From positions 62,001-126,000 of the forward strand of contig NZ_JABBNC010000017.1 in assembly GCF_012933445.1 (NCBI RefSeq): DNA of 64,000 nucleotides, read 5' to 3'. Positions 42,549-54,300 of this stretch are shown here, one piece after another (position 1 is the first letter of the stretch; each line of letters begins with the position of its first letter). The translations under genes and the position numbers were made by a program. Source of the stretch: Actinoplanes sp. TBRC 11911 (lineage in GTDB: Bacteria; Actinomycetota; Actinomycetes; Mycobacteriales; Micromonosporaceae). The notes beneath the pieces are model-generated. The model made no database searches, was not told the DNA's origin, and was given only the letters and a program-made list of their open reading frames with translations.

Positions 42549-43097
42549 ATGATGACCCGGACGGATCTGGTGACTGCCGTGGACAGTGGCTCGCGGCTCA
42601 AGTTCGTCTTCTTCTGGGGCGATCGGCCCGAGCCCGATGGTCGCGCCGGTGCCGGGTGCCTGAGCCAGTGGTGGGTCGCGCCGTTCACGGTCGGCGGCGT
42701 GGAGTTCGCGTCCGCCGAGCACTACATGATGTGGCGTAAGGCGACGCTGTTCGGTGACCGGGTGATGGCCGGCCGTATTCTTGCCGCGCCGCATCCTCGC
42801 GCGGCGAAGGTGCTGGGTGGGCGCGTGGCGGGCTTCGACCAGCAGACGTGGGACGAGCACCGCTTCGGCATCGTGGTCGCCGGCAACATGGCGAAGTTCG
42901 GCCGGCACGAGGACCTGCGGGTATTCCTTCCTGGCACCCGGCGGCGGGTGCTCGTCGAGGCCAGCCCCGTTGACCGGATCTGGGGCATCGGACTCGGCCG
43001 CGACGACCCGGCCGCCGGTGACCCGAGGCGGTGGCGCGGGCTCAACCTGCTCGGCTTCGCGCTTATGCGGGTCCGCGACGCCCTCGGACACGCCTGA
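42549..43097 (+). CDS. NADAR (YbiA-like) family protein
   Basis: 182-aa protein with the NADAR fold pattern: FFWGDRP, the core SAEHYMMWRKATLF, and the C-terminal NLLGFALMRVRD. Relatives such as YbiA are N-glycosidases acting on riboflavin-pathway intermediates, and others remove ADP-ribose adducts; the substrate here is not known. Start ATG 42549 (ATG 42552 is possible) with a weak GGTGGGG 14 bp upstream. The same frame is open further upstream, but that part is repeat DNA. It stands alone in a repeat-rich region. Confidence 0.85.
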   Translation: MMTRTDLVTAVDSGSRLKFVFFWGDRPEPDGRAGAGCLSQWWVAPFTVGGVEFASAEHYMMWRKATLFGDRVMAGRILAAPHPRAAKVLGGRVAGFDQQTWDEHRFGIVVAGNMAKFGRHEDLRVFLPGTRRRVLVEASPVDRIWGIGLGRDDPAAGDPRRWRGLNLLGFALMRVRDALGHA

Positions 43098-43308
43098 CGT
43101 CCGCTCGGCGCATCCCTGCGTCACCGGCAGCGGCCACCGGACCGGGCCGCTCGGTGCGATGCCTCGTCGTCGATCACGGAAGGTGGCACAGAAGGCCGCC
43201 GAGGGGCAGGGTCCCAGCGGCGGCGTCCTGTTCTTCCCGCCTCTGTTCGGCGGCGGCGGATCGACCGCGAGCGTCGTGGCACAGGCGCTTCGGCATCGCG
43301 GCGGGCAC

Positions 43309-43500
43309 GACGCGAGGCACGACTCGACGCGACGCGGGCACGACCTGACGCGGGCGCGACCAGACCCGACCCGGGCGCGACACGACGCGAGCACGACCCG
43401 ACCCGGGCACGACCCGACCCGGGCACGACCCAACGCGAGCACGACCCAACGCGAACGCGAGTCGGGGCGAGGCACGACGCGACGCGGGGCGGGGCGAGGC
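43309..43500. repeat. Degenerate GC-rich array of GGGCACGACCC-like units
   Basis: Many overlapping variants of CGGGCACGACCCGA with irregular spacing, on one strand rich in CGAC. No frame through it is protein-like; probably slippage-prone low-complexity DNA. Confidence 0.65.
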
Positions 43501-43783
43501 GCACGCGGCCGAGACCGGCGCCTGACGACCCGAGGCCCCCATGTGGTGACGACTTAAACACGCTGGGTGACAGCCGACGCTGACCGCGGCCTGACCTGCG
43601 AGCGGCCTCACCCACGCAACCGCCTCACCATCCCCGCAGCTTTACGCAACCGGATGCGCCCCCGAAACGCAGCCGACACGCGCCGGGCCGAAACTGGGGC
43701 GCGCCGGCGCCTCGGCATCGGTGGTTTGGGGGCCGCCCAGGATTGCGATCAAGTCGCTCTGCCGGAAACGCGGTTCGCGTCAA

Positions 43784-43826
43784 TGGGGGCTAGCCGGTAT
43801 TTCACTAGTGGGGGCTAGCCGGTATT
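43784..43826. repeat. Two 18-bp direct repeats, 25 bp apart
   Basis: TGGGGGCTAGCCGGTATT occurs at 43784-43801 and 43809-43826. Each copy contains the 8-bp palindrome GGCTAGCC. No gene is adjacent. Confidence 0.85.
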
Positions 43827-44388
43827 GCGCGGGTAAATGCGCGGCGATTTCGGTAGAGGAGTATTTGGCGGCGAACGCCAACGCGGTGCGGAGAACACTC
43901 CGAATAAGCGTGGGAAGCGTTTTCGGATCGCTTATCGGGCGGAAAACCGGGCCCGATGTGCTTTGCGGCACAACTGCCGTGACGGAAAGCACCCGGGCGA
44001 TGACCCGGCGGCCGGCCGCGAGGACGATTCGCTCGCCAATCGGGAGCCGTGGACGCACCCCGCAACGAGCGCAAGTCACCTTTCGGCTCCCCCAGCGTAC
44101 GCTGTATTTGAACGATCATGGTTCATCGGAGGGCCGCTGACGGCGCAGTGTCGGATACCCGTCTCTGCGGCCGCGGGCAGCGAGAACACAAGATCTACGC
44201 GGCGCAACACTGCGTACGGGTATCGATACTCGCCGAGACGGGCTCTCGATGGGCGACATCGAGATCTTGGAAGACGGGGACGTGCCACGGAGTGAGAGCG
44301 CCACGTCACAACCCGTGCGACGGCGCTCACCGTATTTCCTTTCCGGCCGGTCTTCAAACCGTGACGGCGGCCATAAAAAACAGCGAAT

Positions 44389-44412
44389 TGACAAAAAGTC
44401 GGCTACTTGTCA
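44389..44412. promoter_or_regulatory. Inverted repeat in AT-rich upstream region of the sigma gene
   Basis: Arms TGACAA (44389-44394) and TTGTCA (44407-44412) sit in an AT-rich patch about 290 bp upstream of the sigma factor start. It includes a TTGACA-like -35 hexamer, but no good -10 follows at 16-18 bp, so the role is uncertain. Confidence 0.3.
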
Positions 44413-44702
44413 CCGAAGCCGTTCAAGTTGCGTCCAAATGGCCCCTGACCTGCGGCGACAGGACCCGGGACGGGGCCTGGGGGCCCTGGTTACCGACGGG
44501 ACACCATTCGGAATCCATTGGGAATCAATTGACGGGTTCTTACGCTCAGCGCGGCACGTTCGGGGGGCCTGCCGAGGGGGGACGGCGTCACGAGCGAGCC
44601 TGCACACAACCGCAGGCTTCGAACCAATCAGGAACGGAGCCTTTCCGGAAAGGCCAAACCGCCACCGTGACTACCGAATTGCGAGCCGAGGGGGGACCGT
44701 CG

Positions 44703-45212
44703 ATGACGGCAGCCGACGCGGCAGCACGAATGGCAGAACTGCACGCAGAGCACTCGGGACCGCTGCTGAACTTCCTGCTGGGACTGACCAACGGGGAGCG
44801 GCACGCCGCCGAGGACCTGCTCCAGGAGACCATGATCCGAGCTTGGAGGTATCTCGACCGGGTCCCGGAGGACCACGAGGGCAGCCGTCGCTGGCTGTTC
44901 ACCGTGGCTCGCCGGGTGACCATCGATGCGGTGCGCATGCGCCAGGTGCGTCCGGCCGAGACCAACCTGCTGGATCTCACCCGTATGCCGACCGCCGATG
45001 ACACCACCGACACGGTGGTGGCGGCCGACTCGTTGCGCCGGGCTGTGGGGAGCCTGAGCGACGCACACCGCACCATCCTGTCCGAGTTGTACTTCCGGGG
45101 CCGGTCCGCACGTGAGACCGCGACCCGGCTGGGCGTTCCGGTGGGGACAGTGAAGTCCCGTGCCCACTACGCACTGCGTACTCTTCGTGACGCTCTGGTA
45201 CTGACCGCCTGA
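44703..45212 (+). CDS. ECF-family RNA polymerase sigma factor
   Basis: 169-aa alternative sigma factor. Region 2 (about residues 10-85) contains AEDLLQETMIRAW for core and -10 binding. Region 4 (about 115-165) has the HTH with RSARETATRLGVPVGTVKSR for -35 recognition. I chose ATG 44703, since a strong GAGGGGGGA lies just upstream and region 2 begins soon after. No anti-sigma gene is next to it; the downstream gene is a secreted S8 protease, 115 bp away. Target promoters and signal are unknown. Confidence 0.92.
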   Translation: MTAADAAARMAELHAEHSGPLLNFLLGLTNGERHAAEDLLQETMIRAWRYLDRVPEDHEGSRRWLFTVARRVTIDAVRMRQVRPAETNLLDLTRMPTADDTTDTVVAADSLRRAVGSLSDAHRTILSELYFRGRSARETATRLGVPVGTVKSRAHYALRTLRDALVLTA

Positions 45213-45244
45213 CCGAAACACACGACAACTGAAGAACGTGAATG

Positions 45245-45272
45245 AATGTGGCGTCGTGACGGACGCCACATT
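45245..45272 (+). terminator. Strong hairpin between sigma gene and S8 protease
   Basis: Perfect 11-bp arms AATGTGGCGTC (45245-45255) and GACGCCACATT (45262-45272) with a 6-nt loop, 33 bp after the sigma stop. It could end the sigma transcript or act as a leader hairpin or operator for the protease gene. Confidence 0.55.
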
Positions 45273-45327
45273 GATCGAAGACCCACGATGTTTACGATCT
45301 TGCGCAACTCGCAACATGGAGGCGCAC

Positions 45328-48561
<3,234 letters not shown>

Positions 48562-48566
48562 AGCTT

Positions 48567-49016
48567 TTATCCGACTTCGGCGGGCACCGCTCGCAGCAGC
48601 CCTCGGAGATCCTCGAGCGCGGGCCCGGTGATCGGCGACGGACGCATGGTCTTCGGGTCCACCTTGATCAGTACGCGGGTGCCGTGCGCGTACTCCGTGC
48701 CGCCGTCCGCGGCGACGACCCGGAAGCCCTGCACGTAGCTGGTGGTCCCGATCCGGTCGATCCAGTGGTGCACCAGCACCGGGCCGTAGTCCAGGATCGG
48801 CTGGTCGTAGGTGATCGAGATCTCCCGGACCAGGAAAAACGTGTCCGGCTGGGTCAGCTCGGCGTCGTGGTGGTAGCCCTTCTCCTCCCAGTAGGAGGCC
48901 ACCGCGCGGTCCACCAGCAGGACGTACTGCGCGTGGTGCAGGGTCCGGAGCGCGTCGAGCTGGTCGAAGTACACCTCGACCGGCTGTACCGCTCCGAATT
49001 CAACGCTCAAAGTCAT
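48567..49016 (-). CDS. Hotdog-fold acyl-CoA thioesterase (4HBT family)
   Basis: 149-aa single hotdog domain of the YbgC/4-hydroxybenzoyl-CoA thioesterase type. The N-terminal YFDQLDALRTLHHAQY matches the catalytic-loop region (Asp followed by the LHHAQY helix), and VLVHHWIDRIGTTSY is the central strand pair. It hydrolyses acyl-CoA thioesters in the cytoplasm; the acyl chain is not known. It converges with the S8 protease, 5 bp between the stops. Start ATG 49016; a small inverted repeat GGTAC-GAC-GTACC lies just upstream (49022-49034). Confidence 0.85.
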   Translation of the reverse strand: MTLSVEFGAVQPVEVYFDQLDALRTLHHAQYVLLVDRAVASYWEEKGYHHDAELTQPDTFFLVREISITYDQPILDYGPVLVHHWIDRIGTTSYVQGFRVVAADGGTEYAHGTRVLIKVDPKTMRPSPITGPALEDLRGLLRAVPAEVG

Positions 49017-49094
49017 AACCCGGTACGACGTACCACCAGGCTTGTTTATTCAGGAGTGTGATCCAGCACGCATCGTGATCAAGGAGACCGGCCA

Positions 49095-49122
49095 GATCGG
49101 CACTGATTCACTAGTGCCGATC
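49095..49122. promoter_or_regulatory. 10-bp inverted repeat upstream of DUF6745-like gene
   Basis: GATCGGCACT (49095-49104) and AGTGCCGATC (49113-49122) with an 8-nt loop, in the 180-bp divergent spacer. It is 39 bp before CTG 49161, a possible start of the downstream gene. Operator or leader hairpin. Confidence 0.5.
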
Positions 49123-49196
49123 GGTGGCCCTTCGGGTCCATACTGAGGGGCATCGACGCGCTGACCGCAGCCCAGCGAGCCACGTTCGCACCGTTC

Positions 49197-50336
49197 GTGG
49201 CCGATTGGGTGCGTCGCTGCCACGCCACCGGCCCGCTCACCGAGAGTGCTCGCGCCGGGGTGGAGGCGGCCATCCGCACCTGTTACGCGGCGGCCGGACT
49301 GCCCTGGCCCGACACCGTCGTCTGGGTGCCGTCACCGCAGGTGGGAGCCGCCGCGGCGCCGCTGGCCGCGCTGCACTGGGCGCCGCAGAGCTCGCGCTGG
49401 CGGCGCCGCTCCCGGCGGCACGAGGCGGCGATCGCCGACACCGCCGTGCGGATCTTCGCGGCCTGCGCGGGTCCGGTGCACAACGCCGTCATGGGGCGTC
49501 TCGACGCGCGCAGCCACGCCGAGACGGCCGCCGGGCTGAGCCCGCTGGACCGGTTGCGGACCGCCATGTACCGTCCGCTGCCGCCGGCGGCCGGCCCGGG
49601 ACTGACACGGTCGGTGACCGGCGCGGTGCGTTCGGCCACCGGGCAGGCGCCGCCGGCCGAGACGGTCGCCCCGGTCCGCGGCTTCAGCGGTTACCAGAAG
49701 AGCAGCGACACCCCGCACTGCGAGTGGTGGCTGCGGCACGGCGGGCTGGACGCGGTCGACGAGTGGCGGCACCGCTTCCAGGCCTGGATCGGCACCTGGC
49801 CGGTCGAGTGGTGGGCGCATCCGCGGTTCGTGATGGTCAGCGAGCCGCCTGCCGAGATGCACCTGGAGACGCTGCCGGACGGCGGCCTGCGCCTGCACCG
49901 CGACGACGGGCCGGCGCTGAGCTGGATCGACGGCGAGAGCGCCGCGTTCTGGCACGGCGTCGAGGTGCCGCTCGACCTGATCACCGAGGGGTGGCCGGTC
50001 GAGCGGATCCACGCCGAGCACAACAGCGAGGTGCAACGCGCCGCGATCGAGCGGATGGGCTGGTTCGAATACCTGACGCGGGCCGGGCTCGAGCTGGTCG
50101 CGCGCTGCCCGGACCCGGGCAACCCGCCGCACGAGCTGGCCCTCTACGAGGATCCGGAGGGCCGGATCGGGGACAGCCGGATCCTCGTCATGATCAACGG
50201 CAGCCCGGACCGCGACGGCGCCCCGATGCGCTACGCCGAGCCGGTGCCCGCGTTCCTCGGCGACCCGGTCGAGGCCGCCGCCTGGCAGTACGACATCCCG
50301 GCCGACACCTATCGCCACCTCGCCCGCCGCACCTGA
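49197..50336 (+). CDS. DUF6745-like protein
   Basis: 379 aa from GTG 49197, the first ordinary start codon. Features typical of the DUF6745 family: an N-terminal GLPWPDTVVWVPSP motif, a long middle with few conserved motifs, a Trp-rich stretch (CEWWLRHGG) and a C-terminal LHRDDGPALSW...HGVEVP block. No catalytic site is known for the family. The family pattern seems to begin earlier: an in-frame CTG at 49161 has GAGGGG (49145-49150) upstream, so a non-ATG start is possible. A small unknown gene follows after 31 bp. Confidence 0.72.
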   Translation: MADWVRRCHATGPLTESARAGVEAAIRTCYAAAGLPWPDTVVWVPSPQVGAAAAPLAALHWAPQSSRWRRRSRRHEAAIADTAVRIFAACAGPVHNAVMGRLDARSHAETAAGLSPLDRLRTAMYRPLPPAAGPGLTRSVTGAVRSATGQAPPAETVAPVRGFSGYQKSSDTPHCEWWLRHGGLDAVDEWRHRFQAWIGTWPVEWWAHPRFVMVSEPPAEMHLETLPDGGLRLHRDDGPALSWIDGESAAFWHGVEVPLDLITEGWPVERIHAEHNSEVQRAAIERMGWFEYLTRAGLELVARCPDPGNPPHELALYEDPEGRIGDSRILVMINGSPDRDGAPMRYAEPVPAFLGDPVEAAAWQYDIPADTYRHLARRT

Positions 50337-50367
50337 CCGGTTGGAGACCCGACCCGAGGAGAAGAGC

Positions 50368-50805
50368 ATGCACACGTACGCCACCGCACTCGCCCGCTCC
50401 GGGGTGAGTGTGCCGGATCACCTGGTCGCCGATGCCGTCGTGCCGATCCTGGACGGTCCGCAGGCCCAGGGTGACCTCATGATCGTTCCGGTGGACGCGC
50501 CGCCGCGGGGCCTGGCGTGGGAGACCGTCCCGGACGCCGGCATCCAGGTGATCTACGGCGAGGCCACCGGCAACACGCACTGGCTGCACCGCGGGCTCGA
50601 CTCGCCGTCGGTGCGCTGGGTGTTCGACCGGCACGGCGTGCGCCTGGGCTACCTGGAGGTCGCGCCGGACAACAGCGCGCTGCTGATCCACACCGACGAG
50701 CACGGCGCCAACGGCATCGGCCCCGGCTACTACGCGATCCACCGCAAGCGGGCCCAGGACGTGCGTCTCACCCGCCCCGGCGCGGAGTACCTGGTCGCCG
50801 ACTGA
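50368..50805 (+). CDS. Small hypothetical protein next to the DUF6745-like gene
   Basis: 145-aa soluble protein, start ATG 50368 with GAGGAGAAG upstream. It has a mixed alpha/beta look, with central strands (LMIVPVDA, WVFDRHGVRLGYLEV) and a His/Tyr-rich C-terminus (HTDEHGANG, GYYAIHRKR). No family or catalytic motif is recognised. It lies 31 bp after the DUF6745-like gene, so the two are probably co-transcribed and may act as a pair. Confidence 0.7.
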   Translation: MHTYATALARSGVSVPDHLVADAVVPILDGPQAQGDLMIVPVDAPPRGLAWETVPDAGIQVIYGEATGNTHWLHRGLDSPSVRWVFDRHGVRLGYLEVAPDNSALLIHTDEHGANGIGPGYYAIHRKRAQDVRLTRPGAEYLVAD

Positions 50806-50866
50806 CCGTCACGCGCCGAGAGGCACGCAGCACCGCCGTGGCCGTCGCGCTACCTTTGTCCTCGTT

Positions 50867-53704
50867 GTGAACGAAGAAGTGACGGATCCCAGCGCGCCAG
50901 CCATCCGATTCGCTGTTCTCGGTCCGGTGCGCGCCTGGAGCGGCGACCGGGAACTGAATCTCGGCCCACGTCAGCAGCGCCAGATACTGGGGCTGCTGCT
51001 GACCCGTGTCGGCCGGGACGTGCCGGTGCACCAGTTCATCGAGATGCTCTGGGGCCACTCCGCCCCGGCCAGCGCCGTGAACAGCGTGCACCGGTTCATC
51101 AGCGCGCTGCGCCGCACCCTGGAGCCCGATCTGCCCGCCCGGTCGGGGGGACGCTGGCTGCTGCGGCGCGACTCGGCCTACCGGCTGGTCGCGCCGCTTC
51201 GTTCGATCGACCTGATGGAGTTCCGGCGGCTCGCCGACGAGGCCCGCCAGGCCGAGCAGTTCGGCTTCCGGGACGTGGCGATCGCCCGGTACGCCGAGGC
51301 GCTGGGCCAGTCGCACGGCCGCTGCGCCGACGACGGGTCGAACGAGATCCGCCGCTACTCGGCGTTCGTGTCGATCGACGAGGAGTACGCGTCGGTCGCC
51401 CGTGACGCCGCCCGCGCCGCGGTCGCCTTCGACCAGATCGGCACGCTGCTGCCCGCGGTGCGCCGCGCGGCCGAGATGAACCCGCTGGACGAGGCGCTGC
51501 AGGCCCGGCTGATGCTGCTGCTGGCCGCCGACGGCCGGCAGGCGGACGCGTTCGCGCTGTTCCAGTCGGTCCGCGACGACCTCGCCCGGGACCTGGGCGT
51601 CGACCCGGGTCCGGAGCTGCGCGCCGCCTACGACGAGGTGCTGCACCCGCGGCAGAAGGTCGCGGTCAGCGGCCCGGCCCGCACCGCCCAGGTGATCCCC
51701 GCCCAGCTCCCCCGCGACCTGCCGTTGTTCACCGGCCGCCGCGCCGAGCTGGACCGGCTGGACGGCCTGCTCAAGGGCGCCGAGCAGGACGGCGTGATGC
51801 CGGTCATCGCGATCGACGGCATGCCCGGCGCCGGGAAGTCGACCTTCGCGGTGCACTGGGCGCACGAGGCCGCGAACCGCTTCCCGGACGGTCAGATCTA
51901 CCTCGACCTGCGCGGACAGGATCCGCAGGGCCCGCCGATGAGCCCGGACGACGCGCTCGACTCGCTGCTGTCCACTCTGGGCGTCACCGGTTCCGCGGTG
52001 CCGCCCGGCCTCGGCGCGAAGGCCGCGTTGCTGCGCAGCTACATCGCCGGCCGCAAGATCCTGGTGCTGCTGGACAACGCGGAGAGCGCCGAGCAGATCC
52101 GCACGCTGCTGCCCGGCGACTCGGGCTGCCTGGTGCTGATCACCAGCCGGCTGCGGCTGACCGCCCTGAGCGCCTCGCACGGCGCCGAACTGTTCACGGT
52201 GGACCTCCCGGACGCCCGCGAGGCCCGGACGCTGCTGACGCGCCGCCTCAGCGCGACGACCGGCGAGCCGGACGTGGTGCCGGACCGGGCCGCGCTGGAC
52301 TCGATCGTGGCGTCCTGCGGGCGGCTGCCGCTGGCGCTGACCGCGGTGGCCGCCGACGTGGCCGTCTACCCGGCGCCGCTGCTGAGCGACGTCGCGGCGG
52401 ACCTGCGGCGGCGGGGCAGCGACCTGGACGCGTTCGGCACCGAGGGCGCCGCCATGCTGCGGGACGCGTTCACGCACGGCTACCGGACCCTGGAACCGGG
52501 CGCGGCCCGCCTGTTCCGCCTGCTCTCGCTGCATCCGGTGCTGGACGTGTCGGCGGCCGCGGCGGCCGCGCTGGCCGGTCTGAGCCCGCAGCAGGTCCGC
52601 CCGCTGCTGGTCGAGCTGACCCGCTCGCACCTGCTGACCGCGACGCCGTCCGGCCGGCTCACCTCGCACGTGCTGCTGCAGGCGTACGCCCGGGATCTGT
52701 GCGAGTCGGTGGACAGCGCGACGGAACGCCGCGCGGCCCGGATCCGGCTGCTGCAGCAGTACCGGCACACGGCGTACGCGGCTCATCTGTTGTTGCGTCC
52801 GCTGCTCGACCCGATCCCGGTGGGTGAGGTGCCCGACGGTCTCCACGTCGAGGAGATCGCCGGTTACCGCGGCGCGCTGGCCTGGTTCCAGGCCGAGCAC
52901 GAGGTGCTGCACCGCCTCGTCGAATGGTCGGCCGACCTGGACGCCGGCCCGGCCGGGTGGCAGCTGGCCACCACGTTGCTGCCGTTCTACCAGCGCACCG
53001 GCCTGGTCCGGGAGTGGCTGGACACGATGACCACGGCGCTGCGGGCCGCCGAGAGCAAGGCCGACCAGGCCGGTCAGGCGCACCTGCTGCGCTGCCTGGC
53101 CGGCGCCTGCCACTTCCTCGGCGACCACGGCCAGGCCCGCGACCACCTGCGCCGCTCCCAGCAGATCTTCGCCGAGCTCGGGCTGGCCACCGAACAGGCG
53201 TACGTGCACAACAACATGGGTGTGGTGCTGTCCTCGCTGGGCTCGCACGAGGACGCGGCCGCCGAGTTCGACAAGGCCCGCAAGCTGTACGCCGAGGCCG
53301 GGCACCGCAAGGGGGTGGCCAGCGCGATCGAGGGCGTGGCCGCGTGCCAGGCGTCGCTGGGCAAGATGCGCTCCGCGGTCGACAACTACGAGAAGGCGAT
53401 GGGCTCCTACCTGCGTCTGGGCGACCGCAACGGGCTCGGCGGCTGCCTGCTGGGGCTGGGCGACCTGTGGCTGAAGTCGGGCAACGCCGGGCTGGCCATG
53501 GACTACCTGCGCCGGGCCGTCGACGCGTACCGGGAGGTGGGGAACCGGGCGGACGAGGCGCACGCGCTGATCGCCCTCGGGGACGCGCTGGCCGCGGTGG
53601 ACCGCACCCAGGAGGCGTATCCCGCCTGGCGGGCCGCGCTGGAGATCCTGGAGAAGCTGCGCCTGCCCGCCGCGGTGAGCGTGAAGGACCGCCTCAAGGC
53701 CTGA
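50867..53704 (+). CDS. SARP/BTAD regulator with NB-ARC and TPR domains (AfsR type)
   Basis: 945-aa transcriptional activator of the AfsR family, often linked to secondary metabolism. Order: OmpR-like winged helix (about 10-105), BTAD helical domain (about 110-255; ends LGVDPGPELR), NB-ARC NTPase with P-loop GMPGAGKST (about 318-326) and a Walker B-like strand ILVLLDN, then C-terminal TPR repeats (about 720-940). Start GTG 50867, only 11 bp after a TACCTT box (50851-50856), so the mRNA may be nearly leaderless. No biosynthetic cluster is visible nearby, so the target is unknown. Confidence 0.92.
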   Translation: MNEEVTDPSAPAIRFAVLGPVRAWSGDRELNLGPRQQRQILGLLLTRVGRDVPVHQFIEMLWGHSAPASAVNSVHRFISALRRTLEPDLPARSGGRWLLRRDSAYRLVAPLRSIDLMEFRRLADEARQAEQFGFRDVAIARYAEALGQSHGRCADDGSNEIRRYSAFVSIDEEYASVARDAARAAVAFDQIGTLLPAVRRAAEMNPLDEALQARLMLLLAADGRQADAFALFQSVRDDLARDLGVDPGPELRAAYDEVLHPRQKVAVSGPARTAQVIPAQLPRDLPLFTGRRAELDRLDGLLKGAEQDGVMPVIAIDGMPGAGKSTFAVHWAHEAANRFPDGQIYLDLRGQDPQGPPMSPDDALDSLLSTLGVTGSAVPPGLGAKAALLRSYIAGRKILVLLDNAESAEQIRTLLPGDSGCLVLITSRLRLTALSASHGAELFTVDLPDAREARTLLTRRLSATTGEPDVVPDRAALDSIVASCGRLPLALTAVAADVAVYPAPLLSDVAADLRRRGSDLDAFGTEGAAMLRDAFTHGYRTLEPGAARLFRLLSLHPVLDVSAAAAAALAGLSPQQVRPLLVELTRSHLLTATPSGRLTSHVLLQAYARDLCESVDSATERRAARIRLLQQYRHTAYAAHLLLRPLLDPIPVGEVPDGLHVEEIAGYRGALAWFQAEHEVLHRLVEWSADLDAGPAGWQLATTLLPFYQRTGLVREWLDTMTTALRAAESKADQAGQAHLLRCLAGACHFLGDHGQARDHLRRSQQIFAELGLATEQAYVHNNMGVVLSSLGSHEDAAAEFDKARKLYAEAGHRKGVASAIEGVAACQASLGKMRSAVDNYEKAMGSYLRLGDRNGLGGCLLGLGDLWLKSGNAGLAMDYLRRAVDAYREVGNRADEAHALIALGDALAAVDRTQEAYPAWRAALEILEKLRLPAAVSVKDRLKA

Positions 53705-53760
53705 CTGTTACACCACTCACGGCCCGCAGGTAGTGGACGTGTCAATCCCTAGCGTGGCAT

Positions 53761-53776
53761 TATTGACACGTCAATA
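53761..53776. promoter_or_regulatory. Putative MarR operator palindrome
   Basis: TATTGAC-AC-GTCAATA (53761-53776) is a 7-bp-arm inverted repeat ending 14 bp before the MarR start. A related half-site ACGTGTCAAT at 53738-53747 lies upstream in inverted orientation. This matches the size and place of MarR autoregulatory operators. Confidence 0.65.
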
Positions 53777-53790
53777 GTAAGGAGTCGGAC

Positions 53791-54300
53791 ATGAGTGACC
53801 TCACCCCGGCTGGTGCCGCGACCCGGCGGAGGATGACCACGCGCGAGCTGGCGATCTGGCGGTCTCTCATCGACACCACCACGGACCTGCGGCGGCTGCT
53901 CACCGTGCAGCTCGCGAGCGACTCGAATCTGTCGCCCGGAGACTACGCGGTGCTGCTGGCGCTGAGCGAGTCCCAGGAGCGCAAGCTGCGCTCGTCCGAG
54001 CTGGCCGCCGCGATCGACTGGGAACGCAGCCGGCTGTCGCATCACCTCGGCCGGATGGAGAAACGTGGCCTGATCCGGCGGGTCGAGTGTCTGACCGACA
54101 GCCGCGGCGCCGAGGTCGAGCTGACCGAGGACGGCGCCCGCATCTTCCGCGGGGCGACCACGCCGCACACCCGCGCGATCAAGCAGTACTTCGCCGACGC
54201 GCTGAGCCCCGAGCAGTTCGAGTCGCTCGACGAGATCCTCTGCACGTTGAACAACCACCTGAGCTCCGACGCCGTCCAGGGAGAAAGCCGTCATGAGTGA
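53791..54300 (+). CDS. MarR-family transcriptional regulator
   Basis: 169-aa winged-helix repressor. The HTH core includes LRSSELAAAIDWERSRLSHHLGRMEKRGL, with a wing carrying DSRGAEVELTEDG. Start ATG 53791 with AAGGAG upstream. The stop overlaps the next gene by 8 bp, and a palindrome sits just before the gene, so it probably represses its own operon. Ligand unknown. Confidence 0.92.
   Translation: MSDLTPAGAATRRRMTTRELAIWRSLIDTTTDLRRLLTVQLASDSNLSPGDYAVLLALSESQERKLRSSELAAAIDWERSRLSHHLGRMEKRGLIRRVECLTDSRGAEVELTEDGARIFRGATTPHTRAIKQYFADALSPEQFESLDEILCTLNNHLSSDAVQGESRHE

Larger units (their letters stand above)
43098..44702. other. 1.6-kb region without convincing genes
   Basis: From about 43309 to 43500 the DNA is a degenerate array of GGGCACGACCCGA-like units. 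At 43784-43826 there are two 18-bp direct repeats. From about 43840 to 44640 the base composition is less GC-rich (for example AT-rich stretches near 44371-44400). Open frames here have no recognisable features. The last 500 bp are the upstream region of the ECF sigma gene. Confidence 0.6.

Noticed and set aside
43721..44140. A 139-codon plus-strand gene
   Set aside because: It starts in the direct-repeat area, has no recognisable motif and no ribosome site; probably non-coding.
50768..53563. A 931-codon minus-strand open frame
   Set aside because: Antisense to the SARP regulator; no motifs.
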